Source: Streptomyces venezuelae (GTDB lineage: Bacteria > Actinomycetota > Actinomycetes > Streptomycetales > Streptomycetaceae). From it: a stretch of 64,000 nucleotides of DNA. The position numbers were made by a program, and so were the translations under genes. The stretch covers positions 3,951,501 to 4,015,500 of the forward strand of contig NZ_CP029190.1 of NCBI RefSeq assembly GCF_008642295.1, in the 5' to 3' direction. This document shows positions 34,061-44,056 of this stretch, piece by piece (positions within the stretch are counted from its first letter, which is position 1; the number at the start of each line of letters is the position of its first letter). The notes below the pieces were generated by a model that saw only the letters and a list, made by a program, of their open reading frames with translations, was not told where the DNA came from and searched no databases.

Positions 34061-34299
34061 GTCGGCGGGGCGGTCCCGGACGGGGGACCGCCCCGCCGAC
34101 GACGAGGACGAATGGCCCCGTGCACGTCCCGACCGCGGGGTCGGGACGTGCACGGGGGAGGAACGGCCGCCGTACGGGCAGGCGGCGGCCGTGGGCACGG
34201 GGCGGGCCCGGACGGGGGCGCGCCGTGGCACACGGCGGGTGCGGCCGGTAGGCGCTACACCGCCGGTGCGGAAGCAGCGGGCGCGTGCGGAACCGGCGG
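34061..34299. repeat. Array of five consecutive hairpins
   Basis: H1, 34061-34100: 17-bp perfect stem (arm GTCGGCGGGGCGGTCCC), 6-nt loop. H2, 34116-34157: 19-bp perfect stem (arm CCCCGTGCACGTCCCGACC), 4-nt loop. H3, 34163-34192: 10-bp stem. H4, 34221-34237: CGCCGTG-GCA-CACGGCG. H5, 34260-34299: 8-bp arms CCGCCGGT/ACCGGCGG. They fill the first 260 bp of the 634-bp gap between the divergent acetyltransferase and kdp. No convergent gene explains them as terminators. Confidence 0.75.
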
Positions 34300-34545
34300 C
34301 ACCGTATGAGGGGGCCGGTCGTCATGGCGCAGACCGCTGTTCACGCCCGCCATACAACCGTCCGGGGCGCCCCTGCTCAAGGAAGTCGGCGGGCAATTGA
34401 CACCCCCCTGACAACCCTCTGATGCCGCCCGCCGGCCCGGCCGGGCCAGGCCCGCTCACCGGCCCGCCGGGACACCCGCACGAGAACCCCCACAGCCGCG
34501 CCGGAGGTGGCTGATTCTCGCCGGATCACAACCGAGGCACGGCGG
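34300..34545. other. Gene-free stretch between hairpin array and kdp operator
   Basis: I see no reading frame with native codon bias. A TTGACA at 34397-34402 lacks a matching -10. On the minus strand TACGGT near 34306 could be a -10 for the acetyltransferase. Otherwise nothing was recognised. Confidence 0.4.
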
Positions 34546-34609
34546 CGTAAGAGACCCGTCAAAGTCGAGCGCCCGGCCGTATGGGCCCCGTCAAGGACCC
34601 CCTTACCTG
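34546..34609 (+). promoter_or_regulatory. Predicted KdpE operator and kdp promoter
   Basis: Half-sites start at 34546 (CGTAAGAGACC), 34557 (CGTCAAAGTCG), 34578 (CGTATGGGCCC) and 34589 (CGTCAAGGACC): steps 11, 21, 11 bp. A -10-like TACCTG begins at 34604, 15 bp after the last half-site start. This is the same geometry as upstream of the KimA-like gene. The sites cover the -35 region, as expected for an activator of the OmpR family. Confidence 0.62.
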
Positions 34610-34669
34610 ACGGAATCCGCGCTTTCCTCTAGCTGTCCCAATACCTCTCTACTTCTTCGGGAGCTCACG

Positions 34670-34753
34670 ATGGCCGACCTGGCCTTCGTCGCCATCACGA
34701 TCGCGGTCTTCGCGCTGGTGGCACTCGTCGCCAAGGGGGTGACCAAGCTGTGA
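34670..34753 (+). CDS. 27-residue membrane peptide at the head of the kdp operon
   Basis: ATG 34670 with GGGAG 6 nt upstream encodes MADLAFVAITIAVFALVALV followed by AKGVTKL: a single transmembrane helix with a basic C-terminal end. Its stop overlaps the kdpF GTG (GTGA, 34750-34753), so it is the first coupled gene of the operon. It is distinct from KdpF, which follows. A small Kdp accessory peptide is the obvious guess; no function is known to me. Confidence 0.7.
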   Translation: MADLAFVAITIAVFALVALVAKGVTKL

Positions 34754-34839
34754 CTGTCGAGAACATCGTCGGCCTGGTGGTCGCCGTCTCCCTGCTGGGC
34801 TATCTCGTCCTCGCCCTCGTGTACCCGGAGAGGTTCTGA
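34750..34839 (+). CDS. kdpF: K+-transporting ATPase small subunit KdpF
   Basis: The 29 residues (VTVENIVGLVVAVSLLGYLV then LALVYPERF) form one transmembrane helix ending in the KdpF signature PERF. KdpF stabilises the KdpABC complex in the membrane. GTG 34750 overlaps the upstream peptide stop, and kdpA follows after 6 nt. Confidence 0.92.
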   Translation: MTVENIVGLVVAVSLLGYLVLALVYPERF

Positions 34840-34845
34840 GCCCCG

Positions 34846-36510
34846 ATGAGTCCTGTTCTTTCCGGTGTGCTCCAGCTCCTCGCCCTCATGGTGGTGCTGG
34901 CACTGGTCTACCGCCCGCTGGGCGACTACATGGCCAGGGTCTACTCCTCGGAGAAGCACTACGCTCCCGAGAAGTGGGTCTACAAGGCCATCGGCGCCAA
35001 CCCGACCGCTGAAATGCGCTGGCCCGCCTACCTGCGCGGTGTCCTGGCCTTCTCCGCGGTGAGCGTCCTCTTCCTCTACGGCCTCCAGCGCCTGCAGGGC
35101 TCGCTGCCCGGCTCGCTGGGCTTTGCGTCCATCGACCCCGACCAGGCCTTCAACACGGCCGCGTCCTTCGTCGCCAACACCAACTGGCAGTCGTACTACG
35201 GCGAGCAGGCCATGGGCCACGTCGTGCAGACCGGCGGCCTGGCGGTGCAGAACTTCGTCTCGGCGGCGGTCGGCATGGCCGTGGCCGTGGCCCTCGTCCG
35301 GGGCTTCGCCCGTTCCCGTACCGGTGAGCTGGGCAACTTCTGGGCCGACCTGGTCCGCGGTGTGGTCCGCATCCTGCTGCCCATCTCGGTGGTCGGCGCG
35401 ATCATCCTGGTCGCCTGCGGTGCCATCCAGAACTTCGCCGGCATCCACGAGGTCGGCCAGTTCATGGGCGGTACGCAGCAGTGGAACGGCGGCGCGGTGG
35501 CCTCGCAGGAGGTCATCAAGGAGCTGGGCACCAACGGTGGCGGTTACTTCAACGCCAACTCCGCCCACCCCTTCGAGAACCCCAACCCGTTCTCGAACCT
35601 GTTCGAGATCTTCCTGATCCTGGTCATCCCGTTCTCGCTGACCCGGACCTTCGGCAAGATGGTCGGCAGCGTGAAGCAGGGCTACGCGATCCTCGCGACC
35701 ATGGCCGTCATCTGGGTCGGCTTCGTCGCGCTGATGATGTGGACCGAGTTCGCGGGCAAGGGCCCGGCCTTCGAGGTCGCGGGCGGGGCGATGGAGGGCA
35801 AGGAGACCCGCTTCGGGATCGGCGCGTCGGCGATCTTCTCGGTCTCCACCACGCTGACCTCGACCGGTGCGGTGAACTCCTTCCACTCCTCGTACACCGG
35901 TTTCGGCGGCGGTATCCAGCTGCTGGGCATGCAGCTGGGCGAGATCGCGCCCGGCGGTGTCGGCTCCGGCCTCTACGGCATGCTGATCATGGCGATCATC
36001 GCGGTGTTCATCGCCGGCCTGATGGTCGGCCGTACGCCCGAATACCTGGGCAAGAAGATCGGCACCCGCGAGATCAAGTTCGCGGCCTGCTACATCCTGA
36101 TCACCCCGGCGCTGGTGCTCGGCTTCACGGCCGCCGCCATGGCGCTGGACACCCCGGCGAACTCGATGACCAACAGCGGGGCGCACGGCTTCTCCGAGAT
36201 CCTCTACGCCTACACCTCCGGAGCCAACAACAACGGTTCCGCCTTCGCGGGCCTGAACGCCGACACCCAGTGGTTCAACTCGACCATCGGCATCGCCATG
36301 CTGCTGGGCCGCTTCCTGCCCATGGTGTTCGTCCTGGCGCTGGCCGGCTCGCTGGCCGAGCAGAAGCCCGTCCCCGAGACGGCGGGCACGCTGCGCACCG
36401 ACAAGCCCCTCTACACCGGGCTGCTGGTCGGAACGATCATGATCATCACCGGTCTGACCTACTTCCCGGCGCTGGCGCTGGGTCCGCTTGCCGAAGGGCT
36501 GGCGTCATGA
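34846..36510 (+). CDS. kdpA: K+-transporting ATPase, channel subunit KdpA
   Basis: The 554 residues form a polytopic membrane protein of the K+ channel superfamily with four pore-loop repeats. Filter-like sequences include [32 protein letters not shown] and [18 protein letters not shown]. It selects and conducts K+ to the KdpB pump. The length is normal (about 555). Its stop overlaps the kdpB start in ATGA (36507-36510). Confidence 0.97.
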   Translation: MSPVLSGVLQLLALMVVLALVYRPLGDYMARVYSSEKHYAPEKWVYKAIGANPTAEMRWPAYLRGVLAFSAVSVLFLYGLQRLQGSLPGSLGFASIDPDQAFNTAASFVANTNWQSYYGEQAMGHVVQTGGLAVQNFVSAAVGMAVAVALVRGFARSRTGELGNFWADLVRGVVRILLPISVVGAIILVACGAIQNFAGIHEVGQFMGGTQQWNGGAVASQEVIKELGTNGGGYFNANSAHPFENPNPFSNLFEIFLILVIPFSLTRTFGKMVGSVKQGYAILATMAVIWVGFVALMMWTEFAGKGPAFEVAGGAMEGKETRFGIGASAIFSVSTTLTSTGAVNSFHSSYTGFGGGIQLLGMQLGEIAPGGVGSGLYGMLIMAIIAVFIAGLMVGRTPEYLGKKIGTREIKFAACYILITPALVLGFTAAAMALDTPANSMTNSGAHGFSEILYAYTSGANNNGSAFAGLNADTQWFNSTIGIAMLLGRFLPMVFVLALAGSLAEQKPVPETAGTLRTDKPLYTGLLVGTIMIITGLTYFPALALGPLAEGLAS

Positions 36511-38636
36511 CCATCGACGTAAAGAAGCAGGACGCCATGTCCACAGCCACCCCCACCCGTGCTCCCCACTCCGACGTTCCCACCGGCCACAAGCCGGAAC
36601 AGGGGCGCGTCGGCGGCGGCCTGTTCGACCCGAAGCAGCTGGTCAAGTCCTTCCCGGACGCGGTCCGCAAGCTCGACCCGCGCGTGATGATCAAGTCGCC
36701 GGTCATGTTCGTGGTCCTCATCGGCTCGGTGGTCACCACGGTGCTGGCGCTGAAGGACCCGGGCGACTGGTTCGGCTGGGCCATCACCGCCTGGCTGTGG
36801 CTGACCACGATCTTCGCCAACCTCGCGGAGGCGGTGGCCGAGGGCCGCGGCAAGGCGCAGGCGGACACCCTGCGTAAGGCCAAGACCGACACGGTCGCCC
36901 GCCGCCTGGTCGGCGGGGACGAGGAGCGGGTGCCGGGCACCGATCTGAAGATCGGCGACCTGGTGGTCTGCGAGGCCGGCGACATCATCCCCGGCGACGG
37001 TGACGTCGTCGAGGGCGTGGCCTCGGTGGACGAGTCGGCGATCACCGGTGAGTCCGCCCCGGTCATCCGCGAGTCGGGCGGCGACCGCTCGGCCGTGACC
37101 GGCGGCACCAAGGTCCTCTCCGACCGTATCGTCGTCAAGATCACCACCAAGCCGGGCGAGACCTTCATCGACCGGATGATCAGCCTGGTCGAGGGCGCCG
37201 CCCGGCAGAAGACCCCGAACGAGATCGCCCTCAACATCCTGCTGGCGTCCCTCACCATCGTCTTCCTGCTGGCCGTCGTCACCCTCCAGCCCTTCGCCAT
37301 CTACGCCGGCGCCGAGCAGTCGATGATCGTGCTGACCGCACTGCTGGTCTGCCTGATCCCGACCACCATCGGTGCACTGCTCTCCGCGATCGGCATCGCC
37401 GGTATGGACCGCCTGGTCCAGCGCAACGTCCTGGCCATGTCCGGCCGGGCCGTCGAGGCCGCCGGCGACGTCTCCACCCTGCTGCTCGACAAGACCGGCA
37501 CCATCACCCTCGGCAACCGCCAGGCCGCCGAGTTCGTCCCGGTCAAGGGCACCACCGAGGCCCAGGTCGCGGACGCGGCCCAGCTGTCCTCGCTGGCCGA
37601 CGAGACCCCCGAGGGCCGCTCCATCGTCGTCCTGGCGAAGGAGAAGTACGGACTGCGCGAGCGCCACCAGGGCGAGCTCGCCCACGCCAGCTGGATCGCC
37701 TTCACCGCCCAGACCCGTATGTCGGGCGTGGACGTGGACGGCAAGAAGATCCGCAAGGGCGCGGCCGGCTCGGTCATCGCCTGGGTCACCGAGCAGGGCG
37801 GCCAGGTGTCCGAGGACGCCGACGCCCTCGCGAGCCGGATCTCCGAGGCCGGCGGCACTCCGCTGCTGGTAGCGGTGGAGGACGAGGACGGTGCCCGTGT
37901 CCTGGGCGTCATCCACCTCAAGGACGTCGTCAAGGAAGGCATGCGCGAGCGGTTCGACGAGCTGCGCCGGATGGGCATCAAGACGGTCATGATCACGGGT
38001 GACAACCCGCTGACCGCGCGCGCCATCGCCGAGGAGGCGGGAGTCGACGACTTCCTCGCCGAGGCCACCCCCGAGGACAAGATGGCCCTCATCAAGCGGG
38101 AGCAGGCGGGCGGCAAGCTGGTTGCGATGACCGGTGACGGCACCAACGACGCCCCGGCGCTTGCGCAGGCCGACGTCGGCGTGGCGATGAACACGGGCAC
38201 CTCGGCCGCCAAGGAGGCCGGGAACATGGTGGACCTGGACTCCAACCCCACCAAGCTCATCGAGATCGTGGAGATCGGCAAACAGCTCCTGATCACCCGC
38301 GGCGCCCTGACCACCTTCTCCATCGCCAACGACGTCGCGAAGTACTTCGCGATCATCCCGGCCATGTTCGCGGTGGTCTACCCGGGCCTGGACAAGCTCA
38401 ACATCATGGGCCTGGCCTCCCCGGAGTCGGCGATCCTCTCCGCGGTCATCTTCAACGCGCTGATCATCATCGCGCTGGTGCCGCTGGCGCTGAAGGGCGT
38501 GCAGTACCGGCCGACCAGCGCGGACAAGATGCTCCGCCGCAACCTGGGCCTCTACGGTCTCGGCGGCCTGATCGCCCCGTTCATCGGCATCAAGCTCATC
38601 GACCTGGTCATCTCCCTCATCCCCGGGCTCGCCTGA
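36507..38636 (+). CDS. kdpB: K+-transporting ATPase, P-type ATPase subunit KdpB
   Basis: The 709 residues have P-type ATPase landmarks: ITGESAPV (actuator), phosphorylated Asp328 in [12 protein letters not shown], the nucleotide domain ([10 protein letters not shown]) and the hinge [18 protein letters not shown]. It hydrolyses ATP to drive K+ uptake through KdpA. The first 30 residues are variable; ATG 36537 (MSTATPTR) is an alternative start. It is coupled to kdpA by overlap. Confidence 0.97.
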   Translation: MTIDVKKQDAMSTATPTRAPHSDVPTGHKPEQGRVGGGLFDPKQLVKSFPDAVRKLDPRVMIKSPVMFVVLIGSVVTTVLALKDPGDWFGWAITAWLWLTTIFANLAEAVAEGRGKAQADTLRKAKTDTVARRLVGGDEERVPGTDLKIGDLVVCEAGDIIPGDGDVVEGVASVDESAITGESAPVIRESGGDRSAVTGGTKVLSDRIVVKITTKPGETFIDRMISLVEGAARQKTPNEIALNILLASLTIVFLLAVVTLQPFAIYAGAEQSMIVLTALLVCLIPTTIGALLSAIGIAGMDRLVQRNVLAMSGRAVEAAGDVSTLLLDKTGTITLGNRQAAEFVPVKGTTEAQVADAAQLSSLADETPEGRSIVVLAKEKYGLRERHQGELAHASWIAFTAQTRMSGVDVDGKKIRKGAAGSVIAWVTEQGGQVSEDADALASRISEAGGTPLLVAVEDEDGARVLGVIHLKDVVKEGMRERFDELRRMGIKTVMITGDNPLTARAIAEEAGVDDFLAEATPEDKMALIKREQAGGKLVAMTGDGTNDAPALAQADVGVAMNTGTSAAKEAGNMVDLDSNPTKLIEIVEIGKQLLITRGALTTFSIANDVAKYFAIIPAMFAVVYPGLDKLNIMGLASPESAILSAVIFNALIIIALVPLALKGVQYRPTSADKMLRRNLGLYGLGGLIAPFIGIKLIDLVISLIPGLA

Positions 38637-38657
38637 ATTAGGAACGTGCTGACTCCC

Positions 38658-39332
38658 ATGAACAACTCAGTAGGCAACACAGCGCGGCTGCTCGGCGCGG
38701 GCCTGCGGGCCCTGCTCGTCCTGACCCTGGTCTGCGGCGTGCTCTACCCGCTGGCCGTGACCGGAATCGCCCAGGCCCTGTTCAACGACAAGGCCAACGG
38801 CTCCGAGATCAAGGACAAGAGCGGGCAGGTCGTCGGCTCCTCCCTGATCGGCCAGACGTACAACCTCCCCAAGCAGAACCCTGACGACCCGGAGGAGGCG
38901 GCCAAGCCGGACCTCAAGTGGTTCCAGCCGCGCCCCTCCAACGGCCTCGGCTCCAACAGCGTCAACACCCAGTACTCGCTGATCCTCTCCGGCGCCACCA
39001 ACCGGGCCGGTGACAACGAGGACCTCATCAAGTGGGTCACCGATGCCAAGGCCGCGGTCGTCGCGGACAACTCCACCGCCACCTACAAGGTCAAGCCGGA
39101 GGACGTGCCCGCCGACGCCGTCACCTCCTCCGGTTCCGGCCTCGACCCGCACATCTCGCCCGAGTACGCGAAGCTCCAGGTCAACCGGGTCGCCGAGCAG
39201 AACAACCTCGACGTCAAGCAGGTCGAGAAGCTGGTCGCCGACCACACCTCCGGCCGCGTCCTCGGCTTCATGGGCGAGCCCCGCGTGAACGTCCTGGAGC
39301 TCAACGTGGCCCTGAAGGCGCTCGCGCGGTGA
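38658..39332 (+). CDS. kdpC: K+-transporting ATPase, KdpC subunit
   Basis: The 224 residues have one N-terminal transmembrane helix (LRALLVLTLVCGVLYPLAVT) and an extracytoplasmic domain with the KdpC motifs SSLIGQ, WFQPRPS, SGSGLDPHISPEYA and VNVLELN. It assembles KdpFABC and raises its K+/ATP affinity. ATG 38658 is preferred over GTG 38646, whose ribosome site would be 1 nt away. Its stop overlaps the kdpE start by 4 nt (GTGA). Confidence 0.96.
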   Translation: MNNSVGNTARLLGAGLRALLVLTLVCGVLYPLAVTGIAQALFNDKANGSEIKDKSGQVVGSSLIGQTYNLPKQNPDDPEEAAKPDLKWFQPRPSNGLGSNSVNTQYSLILSGATNRAGDNEDLIKWVTDAKAAVVADNSTATYKVKPEDVPADAVTSSGSGLDPHISPEYAKLQVNRVAEQNNLDVKQVEKLVADHTSGRVLGFMGEPRVNVLELNVALKALAR

Positions 39333-40015
39333 CCAGAGTGCTGGTGGTCGACGACGAGCCGCAACTGGTGAGGGCCCTGGAGATCAACCTGAAGGCGCGC
39401 CACTACGAAGTGGATTCCGCGCCGGACGGCACCAGGGCCCTGGCGACCGCCGCCGCCCGTCGGCCGGACGTCGTCCTGCTGGACCTCGGCCTGCCCGACA
39501 TGGACGGGATCGAGGTCATCCGACGGCTGCGCGGCTGGTCGCGGGTGCCGATCCTGGTGGTCTCGGCCCGGCACAGCAGCGACGAGAAGGTCGAGGCGCT
39601 CGACGCGGGCGCCGACGACTACATCACCAAGCCGTTCAGCATGGACGAACTCCTTGCCCGGCTGCGGGCCTCCTCCCGGCGGACCCTGGAGTCCAAGGAA
39701 GCGGTCGGTGAGGACGTCATCGTGGAAACCGATGAGTTCACCATCGACCTGCTCGCCAAGAAGGCCAAGCGGCAGGGCAAGGAGGTCCGGCTCACGCCGA
39801 CCGAATGGCATCTGCTGGAGGTGCTGATCCGCAACCGCGGCCGGCTTGTCACCCAGCGCGGGCTCCTCCAGGAGGTCTGGGGCTCCAGCTACGGCACCCA
39901 GACCAACTACCTGCGGGTCTACATGGCCCAGCTCCGGCGCAAACTCGAAGCGGACCCCGCCCACCCCCGGTACCTGATCACCACCCCGGGCATGGGCTAC
40001 CGGTTCGACGCATAG
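39329..40015 (+). CDS. kdpE: OmpR-family response regulator KdpE
   Basis: The 228 residues contain a receiver domain with DD at 8-9, phospho-Asp52 in VVLLDLGLPDMDG and Lys in YITKPFSMDELLARLR. The C-terminal winged helix has VRLTPTEWHLLEVLIRNRG, TNYLRVYMAQLRRKLE and TPGMGYRF. It activates kdp under K+ limitation. It is the best candidate to bind the direct-repeat operators at 34546 and 31137. The order kdpE then kdpD is reversed relative to Escherichia coli. Confidence 0.95.
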   Translation: MTRVLVVDDEPQLVRALEINLKARHYEVDSAPDGTRALATAAARRPDVVLLDLGLPDMDGIEVIRRLRGWSRVPILVVSARHSSDEKVEALDAGADDYITKPFSMDELLARLRASSRRTLESKEAVGEDVIVETDEFTIDLLAKKAKRQGKEVRLTPTEWHLLEVLIRNRGRLVTQRGLLQEVWGSSYGTQTNYLRVYMAQLRRKLEADPAHPRYLITTPGMGYRFDA

Positions 40016-40029
40016 GAACGGCTTTATCG

Positions 40030-42576
40030 ATGGGACGCGGCAAGCTCCGGATCTACCTCGGCGCGGCGCCCGGTGTGGGCAAGACGTACGCGATGCTCTC
40101 CGAGGCGCACCGCCGGGTGGAACGGGGCTCCGATGTCGTCGCCGGCTTCGTCGAGCACCACAACCGCCCGCGCACCGTCGTGATGCTGCACGGTCTGGAA
40201 CAGGTCCCGCGCCGCGATCTCGACTACCGCGGCACCGTGTTCGCCGAGATGGACGTGGATGCGGTGCTGCGGCGGCGGCCGGCGGTGGCGCTGGTGGACG
40301 AGCTGGCCCACACCAACATCCCCGGGTCCCGCAATGCCAAGCGCTGGCAGGACGTGGAGGAGCTCCTCCAGGCCGGTATCGATGTGGTGTCCACGGTCAA
40401 CATCCAGCACCTGGAATCCCTCGGCGACGTGGTCGAGTCGATAACGGGGGTGCGTCAGCGCGAGACGGTGCCGGACGAGGTGGTGCGGCGGGCGGACCAG
40501 ATCGAGCTGGTCGACATGTCCCCGCAGGCCCTGCGCCGCCGGATGGCCCACGGCAACATCTACAAGCCCGACCGGGTCGACGCCGCCCTGTCCAACTACT
40601 TCCGGCCCGGCAACCTCACCGCGCTGCGCGAGCTGGCCCTGCTGTGGACCGCCGACCGGGTCGACGAGTACCTGCGCGAGTACCGCGGCGAGCACGACAT
40701 CCGCACCACCTGGCAGGCCCGCGAACGCATCGTGGTCGGCCTGACCGGCGGCCCCGAGGGCCGCACCCTGATCCGGCGGGCCGCCCGGCTGGCCGAGAAG
40801 GGCGCCGGCGGCGAACTCCTGGCCGTCTACATCTCCCGCAGCGACGGCCTCTCCTCCGCCTCCCCCAAGGAACTCGCCGTCCAGCGCACCCTGGTCGAAG
40901 ACCTCGGCGGCAGCTTCCACCACGTCATCGGCGACGACGTCCCCAGCGCCCTCCTGGAGTTCGCCCGCGGAGTCAACGCCACCCAGATCGTGCTGGGTTC
41001 CAGCCGCCGCAAGAGCTGGCAGTACGTTCTCGGGCCCGGCGTCGGTGCCACCGTCGCCCGCGAATCCGGGTCCGACCTCGACGTCCACATCGTCACCCAC
41101 GACGAGGCGGCCAAGGGCCGCGGGCTGCCGGTGGCCCGCGGAGCTCGCCTGGGCCGCTCCCGGATCCTGGCCGGCTGGCTGGTCGGGGTCCTCGGACCCG
41201 CCGTCCTCACCCTCCTCCTGACCAGCCTGGAGCCGGGGCCGGGGCTCGCCAACGACGTCCTGCTCTTCCTCGGCCTCACCGTCGCCGCCGCCCTGCTCGG
41301 CGGGCTGCGCCCGGCGCTCGCCGGCGCGGCCGTCGGCTCCTTGCTCCTGAACTACTACTTCACCCCACCCCTCCACACCCTCACCATCTCCGACCCCGAG
41401 AACATCGTCGCGATCTCGGTGTTCTTCGCGGTGGCGGTGTCGGTGGCCTCGGTGGTGGACCTGGCCGCCCGCCGCACCCACCAGGCGGCCCGGCTGCGCG
41501 CCGAGTCCGAGATCCTCACCCTGCTCGCCGGCAGCCTGCTGCGCGGCGAAACCACCCTCGACGCACTGCTGGAACGCGTTCGGGAGACCTTCGCCATGGA
41601 ATCCGTGGCCCTGCTCGAGCGCGGCAGCGAGGTCGAACCGTGGATCTCCTCCGGCAGCGTCGGCCCCGACCCGGCCGAACGCCCCGAGGACGCGGACGTG
41701 GACATGCCCATCGGCGACCATATGGCGTTGGCCCTGACCGGCCGGGTCCTGCCGGCCGAGGACCGCCGCGTCCTCGGCGCCTTCGCCGCCCAGGCCATGG
41801 CGCTGCTCGACCGGCAGCGACTGGTCGGCGAGGCCCAGGAGGCCCGCAGTCTCGCCGAGGGCAACAAGATCCGTACGGCCCTGCTGGCCGCGGTCAGCCA
41901 CGACCTGCGCACCCCGCTGGCCGGTATCAAGGCCTCCGTCAGCTCGCTCCGCTCCGATGACGTCGACTGGTCCGAAGAGGACCGCGCCGAACTGCTGGCC
42001 GGCATCGAAGCGGGCGCGGACCGGCTGGGGAACCTGGTGGACAACCTGCTCGACATGTCCCGCCTCCAGACGGGCACGGTCACCCCGGTGCTCCGCGAGA
42101 TCGACCTGGACGAGGTCGTCCCGATGGCCCTGGGCGGCGTACCGGAAGGCAGCGTGGACCTGGACATCCCGGAGGACCTGCCCATGGTCACGGTGGACCC
42201 CGGCCTGCTGGAGCGGACGGTGGCCAACATCGTGGAGAACGCGGTCAAGTACAGCCCGGAGGACACCCCCGTCCTGGTCGCGGCCAGCGCCCTGCGGGAC
42301 CGGGTCGAGCTCCGTGTGGTCGACCGCGGGCCCGGGGTCCCGGACGAGGCGAAGGAACGTATCTTCGCGCCGTTCCAGCGCCACGGCGACGCCCCCCGGG
42401 GCGCCGGAGTCGGCCTCGGCCTGGCCGTGGCCCGGGGTTTCGCCGAAGCCATCGGCGCCACCCTCACCGCCGAGGACACCCCGGGCGGCGGCCTCACCAT
42501 GGTCCTCACCCTCACCCCGGTCCCGGCCGCGGACCGCCCACCGGAGGTCAGTGACCTGCGGAGAGCTCGCCGCTGA
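40030..42576 (+). CDS. kdpD: Sensor histidine kinase KdpD
   Basis: In order along the 848 residues: KdpD N-domain with Walker A GAAPGVGKT (11-19) and VALVDELAHTN; a universal-stress-like domain (about 230-365); four transmembrane helices (about 375-480); a GAF-like region; HisKA with His624 in VSHDLRTPLAG; and HATPase with GVGLGLAVARGFAEA. It senses K+/turgor and phosphorylates KdpE. ATG 40030 lies 14 nt after the kdpE stop. The end overlaps the SulP gene by 29 nt, tail to tail. Confidence 0.96.
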   Translation: MGRGKLRIYLGAAPGVGKTYAMLSEAHRRVERGSDVVAGFVEHHNRPRTVVMLHGLEQVPRRDLDYRGTVFAEMDVDAVLRRRPAVALVDELAHTNIPGSRNAKRWQDVEELLQAGIDVVSTVNIQHLESLGDVVESITGVRQRETVPDEVVRRADQIELVDMSPQALRRRMAHGNIYKPDRVDAALSNYFRPGNLTALRELALLWTADRVDEYLREYRGEHDIRTTWQARERIVVGLTGGPEGRTLIRRAARLAEKGAGGELLAVYISRSDGLSSASPKELAVQRTLVEDLGGSFHHVIGDDVPSALLEFARGVNATQIVLGSSRRKSWQYVLGPGVGATVARESGSDLDVHIVTHDEAAKGRGLPVARGARLGRSRILAGWLVGVLGPAVLTLLLTSLEPGPGLANDVLLFLGLTVAAALLGGLRPALAGAAVGSLLLNYYFTPPLHTLTISDPENIVAISVFFAVAVSVASVVDLAARRTHQAARLRAESEILTLLAGSLLRGETTLDALLERVRETFAMESVALLERGSEVEPWISSGSVGPDPAERPEDADVDMPIGDHMALALTGRVLPAEDRRVLGAFAAQAMALLDRQRLVGEAQEARSLAEGNKIRTALLAAVSHDLRTPLAGIKASVSSLRSDDVDWSEEDRAELLAGIEAGADRLGNLVDNLLDMSRLQTGTVTPVLREIDLDEVVPMALGGVPEGSVDLDIPEDLPMVTVDPGLLERTVANIVENAVKYSPEDTPVLVAASALRDRVELRVVDRGPGVPDEAKERIFAPFQRHGDAPRGAGVGLGLAVARGFAEAIGATLTAEDTPGGGLTMVLTLTPVPAADRPPEVSDLRRARR

Positions 42577-44056
42577 GCGTCCGGTGGAGCCGGGCGCTGG
42601 GCTCGTTCAGCCCGGTGATCTCCACGCTCTTGCCGCGTTGCGCGTACTTCTCCTGGACGGAGTCCAGGGCCGCGACGGAAGAGGCGTCCCAGATGTGGGC
42701 CGCCGACAGGTCGATCACGACCCTGTCCGGGTCCCCCGCATAGTCGAACCGCCCGGCCAGCTCGTTCGACGAGGCGAAGAACAGCTCCCCGCTCACGGAG
42801 TAGACGACCCGGGTCCCGTCCGGGTCGGTCACGGCGGTGACGCGGGCACGGTGCGCCACCCGCCGGGCGAAGACGGCCATCGCCGTCAGGGAGCCGGCGA
42901 TGACTCCGACAGCCAGGTTGTGGGTCGCCACCACACACACCACGGTGATCACCATGACGGCGGTCTCCCCGGCCGGCATCCGCTTCCAGGTGCGCGGCGC
43001 GACCGAGTGCCAGTCGAAGGTCGCGAAGCAGACCATCACCATCACGGCGACCAGCGCGGCCATCGGAATCTCCGAGACCACCGGCCCGCACACGATGCAC
43101 AGCACCATCAGGAACACACCGGAGAGGAACGTCGACAGCCGGGTACGGGCCCGGGAAACCTTCACGTTGACCATCGTCTGGCCGATCATCGCGCAGCCGC
43201 CCATGCCGCCGAAGAACCCGGTGACGATGTTCGCGATGCCCTGGCCCACCGACTCGCGCGTCTTGCAGGACCGGGTATCGGTGATCTCGTCGACGAGCTT
43301 CGCGGTCATCAGCGACTCCATCAGCCCGACCAGCGCCATGGCGAAGGCGTACGGCGCGATCGTCGCCAGCGTGTCCACGGTGAACGGCACGTCCGGGAGC
43401 CCGGGAACCGGCAGCGCCGACGGCAGCTCCCCCTTGTCGCCGACGGTCGGCACCGCGATCCCGGCGGCGACGGTGACGGTGGTGAGGACGACGATCGACA
43501 CCAGCGGCGCGGGGACGACGGCGGTGACCTTGGGGAAGAAAACCATCAGCCCCAGCCCGGCCACGAAGAGCGGGTACACGGCCCACGGCACGCCCGCCAG
43601 CTCCCGCACCTGCGCCATGAACACCAGGACGGCGAGGGAGTTGACGAAGCCGACCATGACCGAGCGCGGCACGAAACGCAGCAGCCGGGCCAGCCCGAGC
43701 GCGCCGAGCAGAATCTGGAAGACCCCGGCCAGGATGACGGCCGCCACCAGGTAGCCGAAGCCGTGCTCCCGGTTCAGCGGTGCGATGACCAGCGCCACCG
43801 CCCCGGTCGCGGCGGAGATCATGGCCGGTCGGCCACCGACGACCGCGATCGTCACGGCCATGGTGAACGAGGCGAACAGCCCGATCGCCGGATCCACCCC
43901 CGCGATGATCGAGAACGAGATGGCCTCGGGTATCAGCGCCAACGCCACCACGAGCCCACCGAGCACCTCGGTCCGCAGCACCTTCGGCGCGAGCCAGGAC
44001 GGACGGCGAGGAGCACGCGGCCACGGCAACGCGCGGAGCGCGGAGGAGGAGGGCAT
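42548..44056 (-). CDS. SulP-family inorganic anion transporter with STAS domain
   Basis: The 502 residues have eleven to twelve membrane helices, starting with the SulP signature region LVVALALIPEAISFSIIAG and containing GFFGGMGGCAMIGQTMVNV. A C-terminal cytoplasmic STAS domain (about 400-500) has GELFFASSNEL and DASSVAALDSV. Members carry sulfate, bicarbonate or similar anions; the substrate is not readable. A GTAGGATAAAAT stretch about 90 bp upstream looks like the -10 region. Confidence 0.9.
   Translation of the reverse strand: MPSSSALRALPWPRAPRRPSWLAPKVLRTEVLGGLVVALALIPEAISFSIIAGVDPAIGLFASFTMAVTIAVVGGRPAMISAATGAVALVIAPLNREHGFGYLVAAVILAGVFQILLGALGLARLLRFVPRSVMVGFVNSLAVLVFMAQVRELAGVPWAVYPLFVAGLGLMVFFPKVTAVVPAPLVSIVVLTTVTVAAGIAVPTVGDKGELPSALPVPGLPDVPFTVDTLATIAPYAFAMALVGLMESLMTAKLVDEITDTRSCKTRESVGQGIANIVTGFFGGMGGCAMIGQTMVNVKVSRARTRLSTFLSGVFLMVLCIVCGPVVSEIPMAALVAVMVMVCFATFDWHSVAPRTWKRMPAGETAVMVITVVCVVATHNLAVGVIAGSLTAMAVFARRVAHRARVTAVTDPDGTRVVYSVSGELFFASSNELAGRFDYAGDPDRVVIDLSAAHIWDASSVAALDSVQEKYAQRGKSVEITGLNEPSARLHRTLSGELSAGH

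Noticed and set aside
34397..34402. Perfect TTGACA as a -35 for kdp
   Set aside because: No -10 at a suitable distance and 270 bp from the first gene; the repeat-operator promoter fits better.
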